Positions 42,135 through 49,749 of a stretch of DNA of 50,202 nt are shown here, piece after piece (the first letter of the stretch is position 1; every line of letters begins with the position of its first letter). Below the pieces are notes generated by a model. It searched no databases. It saw only the letters and a program-made list of their open reading frames with translations, and was not told the DNA's origin. This DNA is from Parvibaculum sp. GTDB taxonomy: Bacteria > Pseudomonadota > Alphaproteobacteria > Parvibaculales > Parvibaculaceae. The stretch is from contig JARLIS010000035.1 of NCBI GenBank assembly GCA_031291615.1, positions 1 through 50,202 of the forward strand, given 5' to 3'. A program made the position numbers and the translations under genes.

Positions 42135-43583
42135 TCAGATATTGCCGCGAAAATCGGGAAAGGCGTCGCCCGTGAAAAGCGGCGGCGCGGCGCGTTCATA
42201 GGCCGTAGCGAGCACGAAAGCCGTCACATCGTCATAGCGATCGGCGATGATCTGGATCGATGTCGGAACATTGCTCGCCCCCCGCCCGGTCTGGACAACG
42301 ACGATGGGATGCGTATAGAGCACGTTGAACGGATGGGTGAGCCACCAGCCGGCAAAGCTGTCCACCTCGACGCCGTCGATTGAAAGCTTGTCCAGCAGCG
42401 GCTCGTTATCCGCCGCGACGGAAGGAACGCCCGTGGTGGGACAGACGATGGCGTCGAAGCCCGCATCATAAATGGCGGCGACGCTCTGGTTGATTTCGCC
42501 GACCAGTTCCGCCGCGCGTTCCACCGTGCCGCGAGGCAGGGCGCGCGCCTTCGCATGCATGCGCCGGAAGTGATCCGACACATCGTCCGGCTCGCTCACC
42601 ATGTCGACGACATTGTCCATGAACTGGCCCCAATAGCCGGTCAGCAGCGTGCCGTGAAAGGCTTCCAGAATTTTCTCCGCCGTCCAGTCGATCTTCACTT
42701 CTTCGACATGAACGCCGAGCGACCTGAAATGTTCGAGCGCCGCCTCCGTGTTGCGGCGAACCTCGGGCGAGACCTGCGCAAAACCGAGATCGGGGCTGTA
42801 AGCGATGCGCATACCGGCCGGGTTCGGCAGCGAAGTCGGCATGTTCAGTTTCGGCAACGCCGTATGATCGTAGGGCGCGGGCCCGTTGCCGATATCGTAC
42901 ATCATGGTGAGATCGGTCATGCTGCGCGCCATCGGCCCGTAAACCGATTGCGGCGCAAGCCCCCAGGGGATCACCGTCGGAAAGCGGCCGAAGGGCGCCT
43001 TGACGCCATAGACGCCGTTGACGCTCGCGGGCAGGCGGATGGAGCCCGCGGAATCGCTGCCCGTCGCAAGCGTCGTGAGGCCTGCGGCAAGCGCAGCGCC
43101 CGAGCCGCCGGAAGAACCGGCAGGCGTATATTCGAGATTCCACGGATTGCGCGTGATGCCCCAGAGCGCGGATTTTGTGACGGCGCTCATGCAGAACTCC
43201 GGCACGGTGGATTTCATGTGCACGATCGCGCCGGAGTCGACATAGCGCTGCACCATGGGATGCGAGGCTGGCGCGACATAGTCCATGAAAAGTTTCGAGC
43301 CCGAAGCGGTCACCTTGCCCGCGAGGTCGGTGTCGTCCTTCACCGCCAGCGTTACGCCTTCGAGCGGCCGCGCTTCACCGCGCATGTAGCGGGCTTCGGC
43401 GAGCTTCGCCGCCTCGCGCGCCTCATCGAAGAACGTCCAGGCGGCGGCGTTGACGCGCGGGCCCACTTCCTCGGCGCGGGCGATCTGTGCGTCCAGCATT
43501 TCGACGGGAGAGAGTTGCCGGGCGCGGAACAGGCGAAGCTGCGCGCTTGCCGGCAGATATAGAAGTTCGAGATCGGCGCCCAT
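42135..43583 (-). CDS. Amidase (amidase signature family)
   Basis: 482 residues from the ATG at 43583, with GGGGAG at the right distance; an ATG two codons earlier is too close to that site. The Ser-cisSer-Lys triad is K82 (LAVKDDTDLAG), S157 (TPAGSSGGSG) and S181 (GSDSAGSIRLPAS). It hydrolyses an amide to acid and ammonia or amine. No transit sequence is seen, so it is cytoplasmic. It sits 130 nt behind the aldehyde dehydrogenase stop, and the dyad motif lies 75 nt before its start, so it seems to have its own promoter. Confidence 0.9.
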   Translation of the reverse strand: MGADLELLYLPASAQLRLFRARQLSPVEMLDAQIARAEEVGPRVNAAAWTFFDEAREAAKLAEARYMRGEARPLEGVTLAVKDDTDLAGKVTASGSKLFMDYVAPASHPMVQRYVDSGAIVHMKSTVPEFCMSAVTKSALWGITRNPWNLEYTPAGSSGGSGAALAAGLTTLATGSDSAGSIRLPASVNGVYGVKAPFGRFPTVIPWGLAPQSVYGPMARSMTDLTMMYDIGNGPAPYDHTALPKLNMPTSLPNPAGMRIAYSPDLGFAQVSPEVRRNTEAALEHFRSLGVHVEEVKIDWTAEKILEAFHGTLLTGYWGQFMDNVVDMVSEPDDVSDHFRRMHAKARALPRGTVERAAELVGEINQSVAAIYDAGFDAIVCPTTGVPSVAADNEPLLDKLSIDGVEVDSFAGWWLTHPFNVLYTHPIVVVQTGRGASNVPTSIQIIADRYDDVTAFVLATAYERAAPPLFTGDAFPDFRGNI

Positions 43584-43658
43584 ATTCATCTCCCCGATAA
43601 TTTGCGGCAGGCCATGACTGTTCCTTGTGCAGTAAGCCGGGCGCCGCGTCCTTCCACC

Positions 43659-43677
43659 ATAGCCCATATTGGCCAGT
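43659..43677 (-). promoter_or_regulatory. Shared dyad motif, site D (upstream of the amidase gene)
   Basis: Minus strand CTGGCC-AATATG-GGCTATG, 75 nt before the amidase start. On the plus strand it reads ATAGCC-CATATT-GGCCAG, the same half-site order as site B. Confidence 0.65.
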
Positions 43678-43709
43678 ATCGGGCGCAACGAAGCTCGCCG
43701 CTGTTCCGT

Positions 43710-45131
43710 TCAGGGATGAAGCACGGCCTTGATCTCGGTGAACTCCTCAAGTCCGAAAGAACCCTGCTCGCGGCCGTTCCCCGATTGACGATACCCGCCG
43801 AAAGGCACATCCGCGCCGAGCGCCCCGCCATTGATATGCACGTTGCCCGCGCGCAGCCGCGCGGCGATGGCGACGGCGCGGGGTGCATCGGCCGATGACA
43901 CATAAGCGGCGAGGCCATAGCGCGTTCCGTTGGCGATGCGGATGGCATCTTCTTCGTCGCGATATGGAATGACGGAAAGCACCGGCCCGAAAATTTCCTC
44001 CTGCGCAATCGTCATGTCCGGCGCGACGCCGCCGAATATGGTGGGCGCAACGAAATATCCCGCCTCCGGAAGCGGCTTCCGCCGATTGTGGCCGGTGACG
44101 CGCGTGGCGCCTTCGCGGAGGCCGGTGTCGATCATCGCCTGCACGCGGCTCATGTGAAGACGCGAGACGAGGGGACCGATATCCGTTTCGGCATCTTGCG
44201 GATCGCCGACCTTCAGCGCCTCCGCCGCATCCGCCGCAATCTCAAGAACTTCATCATGCCGGTCGGCGGGAACGAGAAGGCGCGTCGGCGCATTACAGGA
44301 CTGGCCCGTATTGTCCATGCACATGCCGACGGCGAGCGGAACCTCGCGCGCAAAGTCGACATCGGGCAGGAGAATGTTCGCCGACTTGCCGCCGAGCTCC
44401 TGGCATACGCGCTTCACTGTGGGCGCGGCGCGGATCGCAACCTCGACGCCCGCCGCCGTCGATCCCGTAAAGGACACCATGTCGATGCCGGGATGGGAGG
44501 CAAGCGCGGCGCCGACCTCGGGCCCCGTGCCATGCACCATGTTGAAGACGCCTGCGGGCACGCCGGCCTCGTCCAGCACCTCGGCAAGGAGCTGCGCCGA
44601 AAGCGGCGTCAACTCGCTGGGCTTCAGCACCATGGTGCAGCCAGCGGCGAGCGCCGGGGCGACCTTCGCCATGATCTGGCTGATCGGCCAGTTCCACGGC
44701 GTGATGAGCGCGCAGACGCCGACGGGCTCGCGGTGGATCGTCGCATTGCCCCGGCGCAGCACCGGCTCGGCCGACATGAGCGCTTCGATGGTGGCGTTCA
44801 GATGGTCGATGCCCGTTGCGGCCTGCGCGGCGCGCGAAAGCCGGACGGGCGCGCCCATTTCCAGCGTGATGGCGGCGACGAATTCCTCATAGCGCCGCGT
44901 ATAGACGTGGAGGATCGCCCGAAGCAACGCTGCGCGTTCCTCCACTGTCGTGGAGGCAAAGGCCGGAAAGGCCCGGTTTGCCGCCTCGACCGCAAGGTCC
45001 ACATCCTGCGCCGTCCCCAGCGCAACCTTGCCGTAGGCCTCTTCCGTCGCGGGGTTGAAAAGCATGTGCTGGGGGCGTTCGCCCGCGGCGCGCCATTTCC
45101 CGTCCGTATAGAATGAATCGATGAAAATCAT
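43710..45131 (-). CDS. NAD(P)-dependent aldehyde dehydrogenase
   Basis: 473 residues. The catalytic Cys279 is in NTGQSCNAPTR, the general base E245 in CQELGGKSANI, and Asn147 in ITPWNWPI. The Rossmann and C-terminal motifs (SFTGSTAAG; APTIFGGVAPDMTIAQEEIFGPVLSV) are complete. It oxidises an aldehyde to the acid, which fits an aldehyde left by an aminotransferase or oxygenase step. The ribosome site is weak (GGGG). Dyad site E lies 56 nt before the ATG; the amidase 130 nt downstream has its own site. Confidence 0.93.
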   Translation of the reverse strand: MIFIDSFYTDGKWRAAGERPQHMLFNPATEEAYGKVALGTAQDVDLAVEAANRAFPAFASTTVEERAALLRAILHVYTRRYEEFVAAITLEMGAPVRLSRAAQAATGIDHLNATIEALMSAEPVLRRGNATIHREPVGVCALITPWNWPISQIMAKVAPALAAGCTMVLKPSELTPLSAQLLAEVLDEAGVPAGVFNMVHGTGPEVGAALASHPGIDMVSFTGSTAAGVEVAIRAAPTVKRVCQELGGKSANILLPDVDFAREVPLAVGMCMDNTGQSCNAPTRLLVPADRHDEVLEIAADAAEALKVGDPQDAETDIGPLVSRLHMSRVQAMIDTGLREGATRVTGHNRRKPLPEAGYFVAPTIFGGVAPDMTIAQEEIFGPVLSVIPYRDEEDAIRIANGTRYGLAAYVSSADAPRAVAIAARLRAGNVHINGGALGADVPFGGYRQSGNGREQGSFGLEEFTEIKAVLHP

Positions 45132-45187
45132 GGCCAGACCGCAACCCCGTTAACCTCGCAACCATTCCCCGGCGTTTCCTCTCCGGA

Positions 45188-45206
45188 TATAGCCTTGAGG
45201 GGCTAG
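45188..45206 (-). promoter_or_regulatory. Shared dyad motif, site E (upstream of the aldehyde dehydrogenase gene)
   Basis: Minus strand CTAGCC-CCTCAA-GGCTATA, 56 nt before the aldehyde dehydrogenase start. The arms TAGCC and GGCTA are perfectly complementary. It also lies 36 nt before the dusA GTG on the other strand. Confidence 0.7.
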
Positions 45207-45242
45207 CGGCCGCTTGATCGAAAGCCTCATTCGGACGATCTT

Positions 45243-46259
45243 GTGCCCGCCATTCGCAAACCGCCGAACCACGGAAGCATGCCGAACCATATTTTCTCCA
45301 TAGCGCCCATGATGGACTGGACCGACCGGCACGACCGGTTCTTCCTGCGCCTCATCACGCGCCGTTCGCTGCTTTACACCGAGATGCTGACGACGGGCGC
45401 CGTCATTCATGGCGACCGGCAGCATCTCCTCGGTTTCGATGCTTCCGAGCATCCCGTCGCGATCCAGCTTGGCGGTTCGGAGCCCGGCGCGCTCGCCGAG
45501 GCTGCGCGTATTGCCGAGGATTTCGGCTATGACGAAGTGAACCTGAATGTCGGCTGCCCGTCCGACCGCGTGCAGTCGGGCCGCTTCGGCGCCTGTCTCA
45601 TGCGCGAGCCCGAACTCGTCGCCCGCTGCGTCGCGGCGATGAAGAAGGCCGTTTCCATTCCCGTGACCGTCAAGTGCCGCATCGGCGTCGACGAGCAGGA
45701 CCCGGCTCAGGCGCTGCCGACGCTTGCGCAGATGGTGCGCGACGCGGGCTGCAAGACTCTCGTCGTCCATGCGCGCAAGGCCTGGCTCGAAGGCCTGTCG
45801 CCGAAGGAAAACCGCGACGTGCCGCCGCTCGAATATGAGCGTGTCTACGCCTTGAAGCAGGCGATGCCCGACATGGAAATCCTCATCAATGGCGGCATCC
45901 TGACGCTCGATGACGCCGCAGCGCATCTCGCCCATGTCGATGGCGTGATGCTCGGCCGCGCCGCCTACCAGACGCCCTACGTGCTGGCCGATGTCGACCG
46001 CCGCTTCTATGGCGATACGCGCGAACCGCTCACGCGCCACGAGGTGCTGGAGGCTTTCATGCCTTACGTCGAACGCGAACTCGCGCGCGGCATCCATCTC
46101 CACTCAATGTCGCGCCACATATTGGGTCTCTTCCAGGGCATGCCCGGCGCCCGCGCCTTCCGCCGCTACATCTCGGAGAACGCGCCAAAGCACGGTGCGA
46201 CAGCGGAGGTCATCCGCGACGCGATGGCGCTGGTGTCGAAAGAGCTCATCGCGGCCTAG
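45243..46259 (+). CDS. dusA: tRNA-dihydrouridine synthase A
   Basis: 338 residues from a GTG at 45243; an ATG at 45279 (MPNHIFSIAPMMDWTD) would fit the family N-terminus equally well. The FMN site SIAPMMDWTDRHDRFFLRL, the signature NLNVGCPSDRVQSGRFGACLM with the catalytic Cys, and VTVKCRIGVDEQD are diagnostic for DusA. It reduces uridine 20/20a in the tRNA D-loop using FMN and NADPH. A housekeeping gene between the catabolic island and the arsenic-type operon. Confidence 0.95.
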   Translation: MPAIRKPPNHGSMPNHIFSIAPMMDWTDRHDRFFLRLITRRSLLYTEMLTTGAVIHGDRQHLLGFDASEHPVAIQLGGSEPGALAEAARIAEDFGYDEVNLNVGCPSDRVQSGRFGACLMREPELVARCVAAMKKAVSIPVTVKCRIGVDEQDPAQALPTLAQMVRDAGCKTLVVHARKAWLEGLSPKENRDVPPLEYERVYALKQAMPDMEILINGGILTLDDAAAHLAHVDGVMLGRAAYQTPYVLADVDRRFYGDTREPLTRHEVLEAFMPYVERELARGIHLHSMSRHILGLFQGMPGARAFRRYISENAPKHGATAEVIRDAMALVSKELIAA

Positions 46260-46302
46260 AGACAGCTCACAGACCTGCCGACGGGTGCGGAACCGCAAGG
46301 CC

Positions 46303-46752
46303 TCAATTCATTCGGTCGTGGGCGCTCAGTCTGCGCGCGCCCCTGATCGCATGCGCCGCCAGGCCGACCAATGCCACGCCAAGCGGCACATGCAGCCACA
46401 GAAGGTTCGCGCCGTTGGCGGACAGCTTTCCGACCGCGAATTGCAAAGCGAGTGCCAAGGCGAGAACGAGAAGCGTCACGCCGAACCTCGTGCCGTTCTC
46501 AATGCGCCGCAGCGAGACGGTCGCAACGAGGCTCGAGACGAGTGTTGCCGCAATCAATATGGAAGCCGTCAGCTTGTGCGCGCCGAGTGCGAAGGCGCTG
46601 CCTGAAAGCATGGCGCCGGCAAAGCCCGCCTGCAAAAATAGGCCGCCCGCGATAAGCAGGGCTATGCCGGTCCACCAGATGCGCAGACGATTTGCGGGCG
46701 CGCCCGGCGGCCTTCCCGAGCGGATCGCCAAAACGGCTTTGCCTGTCGTCAT
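46303..46752 (-). CDS. Four-helix membrane protein of unknown function
   Basis: 149 residues with four predicted membrane helices (starting WWTGIALLIAGGLFLQAG, LTASILIAATLVSSLV, FGVTLLVLALALALQF and LLWLHVPLGVALVGLA). One His stands at the start of helix 2 (GAHKLT, H59) and another at the start of helix 4 (H121), which could bind haem, but this is a guess. GGGGAGG precedes the ATG. It is last in the three-gene operon after ArsR-ArsC and the VOC protein, 18 nt behind the latter. No family recognised with confidence. Confidence 0.6.
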   Translation of the reverse strand: MTTGKAVLAIRSGRPPGAPANRLRIWWTGIALLIAGGLFLQAGFAGAMLSGSAFALGAHKLTASILIAATLVSSLVATVSLRRIENGTRFGVTLLVLALALALQFAVGKLSANGANLLWLHVPLGVALVGLAAHAIRGARRLSAHDRMN

Positions 46753-46770
46753 CTGCTGCCTCCCCGGCTA

Positions 46771-47169
46771 TTATGTCGCCGCCCGGGCTGCGGGTTGAAA
46801 CAACTCGATGAAGTTGCCTGACGGGTCTTGCAACAGGATTTGTTTTCCGCCCGGTCCCGTGATTGCGTCATTGCGAAATGTGGCACCGGCACCGCGGAGC
46901 CGCGCGATTTCGGCTTCTATGTCGTCGACGATGAGGTGGATGCGATTCCAGCCGCCGGGTTCGGGTCTGACGCCATCGGCCATGGGACGCCCCGCTGAAC
47001 TCGTCTGTCCACTGAGCAATAGTCTTAGATTGCCGCGCCCGACATCGGCGAAGGCGGGCGCAAAACTCGTCAGCAATTTGAAGCCGAGCATTGTCGTGTA
47101 GAACTCGGTTGCCGCAACGACGTCATGGACGATGTATCGCACGCTTACCATTTCGGTCTGGTCTGTCAT
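46771..47169 (-). CDS. VOC family (glyoxalase/bleomycin-resistance) protein
   Basis: 132 residues. The beta-alpha-beta-beta-beta repeats are clear: VRYIVHDVVAATEFYTTMLGFKLLTSF and RIHLIVDDIEAEIARLRGAGATF, ending in DPSGNFIELFQP with the usual metal-ligand Glu. It contains no cysteine, so it is not an ArsI-type C-As lyase, which needs a Cys pair. ATGA overlap with the ArsR-ArsC gene and AAGGAAG before the start indicate coupled expression. Likely a glyoxalase-like or small-molecule-binding protein; substrate unknown. Confidence 0.8.
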   Translation of the reverse strand: MTDQTEMVSVRYIVHDVVAATEFYTTMLGFKLLTSFAPAFADVGRGNLRLLLSGQTSSAGRPMADGVRPEPGGWNRIHLIVDDIEAEIARLRGAGATFRNDAITGPGGKQILLQDPSGNFIELFQPAARAAT

Positions 47170-47960
47170 GGGACTTCCTTGTCGTCGGATGGGCCGGCGG
47201 CTTCATCTGCAAGCGTGGCAAGCAGATAGCCGATGCGCGTCACAAGTTCGGCGGCCGTTTGCTGGAAGAGCGGATAGGTGACGTTATCAGCTTCCCCCGT
47301 TGCCGGATTGGGGAGACTCCAATGGATTTCCGCCGGCCGGCCGGGAAAATGCGGACACACTTCACGAACCTTGTCGCAAAGGCTGATCACCAGATCGAAA
47401 TGTGCGTCGGCGTAGATGTCTTGGTGCTTGGGTTGGTGTCCGGTGAGATCGAGTCCGTGTTCCTCTTTCATCACGCGCACGGCATTGGGGTGCAGTGGCT
47501 TGGGATGGCTGCCCGCGCTATGGGCTTCGATCGCGCCGCCCGACAAGGCAACGGCAAGCGCTTCGGCCATTTGCGAGCGCGCGCTGTTGCCGGTGCAAAG
47601 GAACAGCACTTTCGTGGGCTTCGGTTTGATGGTGTCGCGGATGGCCGGATTCAGCCGCAGGCCGGGATGGATCGCACGGCCGGCCGCCGCCAGCAGGCCG
47701 CCGATGCTGGCAAGATCGAGCGCATAGTAAGTGTCCCGCCGGTCCGCCGAGCTTTGCCGTGCCGACACCAGGCCCGCGGTACGCAATTTGCCGAGATGAT
47801 ACGAGATCAAATTTTGCGGTTCGCCCACGAGTTGGGTCAGCTCGCGCACCGCCCTGTCGCTCCGTGCGAGCTCATTCATCAGCCGCCAACGCAAGCGATG
47901 CCCGGCTAATTGCAGGATTTCAGGCGGCGAGGGGGTGGCATGAATTGAGTGCGCGTTCAT
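47166..47960 (-). CDS. ArsR-ArsC fusion: winged-helix repressor joined to thioredoxin-type arsenate reductase
   Basis: 264 residues. The N-terminal ~100 residues form an ArsR winged helix (LAGHRLRWRLMNELARSDRAVRELTQLVGEPQNLISYHLGKLRTAGLV). The C-terminal ~150 are a low-molecular-weight phosphatase-type arsenate reductase: P-loop CTGNSAR with C122 and R128, and the resolving pair C195 and C202 in LCDKVREVC, spaced 7 apart as in thioredoxin-linked ArsC. The repressor half contains no cysteine, so the As(III) site known from ArsR (CxC) is missing. It heads an operon with the VOC and four-helix membrane protein; no arsB or acr3 is near. Its start has no Shine-Dalgarno and sits at the predicted transcription start. 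Confidence 0.88.
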   Translation of the reverse strand: MNAHSIHATPSPPEILQLAGHRLRWRLMNELARSDRAVRELTQLVGEPQNLISYHLGKLRTAGLVSARQSSADRRDTYYALDLASIGGLLAAAGRAIHPGLRLNPAIRDTIKPKPTKVLFLCTGNSARSQMAEALAVALSGGAIEAHSAGSHPKPLHPNAVRVMKEEHGLDLTGHQPKHQDIYADAHFDLVISLCDKVREVCPHFPGRPAEIHWSLPNPATGEADNVTYPLFQQTAAELVTRIGYLLATLADEAAGPSDDKEVP

Positions 47961-47967
47961 GCACCAG

Positions 47968-48015
47968 AAAATACATCAACCTATTTTGATTTGTCAAATT
48001 AGATTGATGTATTTT
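47968..48015 (-). promoter_or_regulatory. ArsR-type double operator and promoter of the arsR-arsC operon
   Basis: 12-bp perfect inverted repeat AAAATACATCAA (47968-47979) and TTGATGTATTTT (48004-48015). Within it lie two ArsR-like sites, ATCAA-CCTATT-TTGAT (47975-47990) and GTCAA-ATTAGA-TTGAT (47993-48008), 18 bp apart. On the minus strand TTGACA (47997-47992) is followed after 18 nt by TATTTT (47973-47968), so both operators cover the promoter. Confidence 0.75.
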
Positions 48016-48033
48016 GGCGGGCACCGGCTGTCC

Positions 48034-49533
48034 TCAGATCTTCTGGTCGTATGCCCCGACTTCCGCGTTCGCCGACAGCCGGCTGTCGATCTCCTCGAAC
48101 ATCTTGCGCATGTTCGCTTCCGAGGCCGGGCTTTCAACCACGACGACGAGGCCCGGCTTGTTCGACGACGCGCGGACAAGGCCCCATGTGCCGTCTTCGA
48201 CCGTCACGCGCACGCCGTTCACGGTGACGACGCTGCGGATCTTCTGGCCGATCAGCTTCTCGCCCTTCGCCTCCATGTCGGTGAACTGCTTCACCATCCG
48301 CTCGACGACCTGATACTTCACTTCGTCGGGGCAGAAGGGCGACATGGTGGGCGAGCCCCAGGTCTTCGGCAGTGCCTCGCGCAGCTCCGACATCTTCTTT
48401 CCCGGATTGCGGTCGAGCATGTCGCAAATGGCGATGGCCGAGACGAGCCCGTCGTCATAGCCGCGCCCGATCGGCGGATTGAAGAAATAGTGGCCGGACT
48501 TCTCGAAGCCGACCAGCGCGTTGAGTTCATGCGCGCGGCGCTTGATGTAGGAGTGGCCGGTCTTCCAGTAGTCGGTCTTTGCACCGTTCGCGATCGGCAC
48601 CGGATCGGTGAGGAAGAGGCCGGTCGATTTGACGTCCACCACGAACTGCGCGTTCGGATGCCGCGCCGAAAGATCGCGGGCGAGCATGACGCCCACCTTG
48701 TCGGCGAAGATTTCCTCGCCCGTATTGTCGACGACGCCGCAGCGGTCGCCGTCGCCGTCGAAGCCGAGGCCGACATCGGCGCCTTCCGCCAGCACCTTGT
48801 CGCGGAGCGCGTGCAGCATCTCCATATCTTCCGGGTTCGGATTGTAATGGGGGAAGGTGTAGTCGAGCTCGCAGTCGAGCGGGATCACCTCCGCGCCGAT
48901 GCCTTCGAGCACCTTCGGCGCGAAATAGCCCGCCGTGCCGTTGCCGCAGGCCGCGACGACGCGCAGCTTGCGCTTGATCTTCGGCCGGTTGGTGAGGTCG
49001 GCGATATAGCGCGCCGCCATGTCCGGCACATGGATATATTTGCCGCCGTCATGCGTCTTCCAGGCGCCCGCGAGCACGATTTCCTTCAGCCGCGTCATCT
49101 CGTCTGGGCCGAAGGTCAGCGGCCGCTGTGCGCCCATCTTCACGCCCGTCCAGCCATTCTCGTTGTGGCTCGCCGTCACCATGGCGACGCAGGGCACATC
49201 GAGCGCGAATTGCGAGAAATAGGCGACGGGCGAAAGCGCGACGCCGATGTCGTGCACTTCGCAGCCCGATGCGATGAGCCCGACGATGAGCGCATTCTTG
49301 ATCGAAGCCGAGTATGAGCGGTAGTCATTGCCGACCGCGATGCGCGGCTGAACGCCCATCTCGCGGATCAGCGTGCCGAGGCCGAGCCCCAGCGCCTGAA
49401 TGCCGACAAGGTTGATCTGTTGGGGGTAGAGCCAGCGCGCGTCATATTCGCGAAAGCCCGAAGGCGAGACGAGGGGAATAGTCTCGAATTCGTAGGTATT
49501 GGGTTTCAGGTTCGCTTGCGGCTTGGGAAGCAT
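48034..49533 (-). CDS. Phosphomannomutase/phosphoglucomutase
   Basis: 499 residues from the ATG at 49533, which has AAGGAG upstream; the ATG at 49569 lies inside the repeat and has GAAGG directly against it. The phosphoserine loop TASHNENGW (S122 in this numbering; S134 from 49569), the metal loop DGDGDRCGVV and the sugar-binding GFEKSGHYFF loop are all present, followed by the C-terminal phosphate-binding domain. It interconverts hexose 1- and 6-phosphates for polysaccharide and LPS precursors in the cytoplasm. Single gene, between the arsenic-type operon and the retropepsin gene. Confidence 0.92.
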   Translation of the reverse strand: MLPKPQANLKPNTYEFETIPLVSPSGFREYDARWLYPQQINLVGIQALGLGLGTLIREMGVQPRIAVGNDYRSYSASIKNALIVGLIASGCEVHDIGVALSPVAYFSQFALDVPCVAMVTASHNENGWTGVKMGAQRPLTFGPDEMTRLKEIVLAGAWKTHDGGKYIHVPDMAARYIADLTNRPKIKRKLRVVAACGNGTAGYFAPKVLEGIGAEVIPLDCELDYTFPHYNPNPEDMEMLHALRDKVLAEGADVGLGFDGDGDRCGVVDNTGEEIFADKVGVMLARDLSARHPNAQFVVDVKSTGLFLTDPVPIANGAKTDYWKTGHSYIKRRAHELNALVGFEKSGHYFFNPPIGRGYDDGLVSAIAICDMLDRNPGKKMSELREALPKTWGSPTMSPFCPDEVKYQVVERMVKQFTDMEAKGEKLIGQKIRSVVTVNGVRVTVEDGTWGLVRASSNKPGLVVVVESPASEANMRKMFEEIDSRLSANAEVGAYDQKI

Positions 49534-49569
49534 CCCGGTCGTCTCCTTGCGCGTCTGGTCTTGGCTCAT

Positions 49570-49663
49570 CCTTCGAGACGGCCCTGCGGGCCTCCTCAGG
49601 ATGAGGATGAAATTTGCCCCTCACCCTGAGGAGCGCACGCGTAACGCGGGCGCGTCTCGAAGG
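49570..49663. repeat. Nested palindromic intergenic repeat (REP-like)
   Basis: Outer arms CCTTCGAGACG (49570-49580) and CGTCTCGAAGG (49653-49663), inner arms CTCCTCAGG (49592-49600) and CCTGAGGAG (49625-49633), with CCTGCGGG hairpin sequence between. It belongs to the CCTTCGAGAC / CCTCAGGATGAGG element type common in Rhizobiales genomes (recalled, not searched). Only one copy is seen here. Confidence 0.75.
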
Positions 49664-49749
49664 GCGAGGCCCCACTTATAGCGGGTCCGGCGCCTTGTTT
49701 GGGCGTCGATTAGGGTAAGTTTGTGGCAGGCGGGCCCCGCATCCGCGAT

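Noticed and set aside
46771..47169. VOC protein as an ArsI carbon-arsenic lyase because of its operon
   Set aside because: ArsI needs a conserved Cys pair; this protein has no cysteine at all.
47166..47960. Gene fusion as an assembly artefact of separate arsR and arsC genes
   Set aside because: The linker is in frame with no stop, both domains are complete and both keep typical codon use. ArsR-ArsC fusions are also known in other bacteria.
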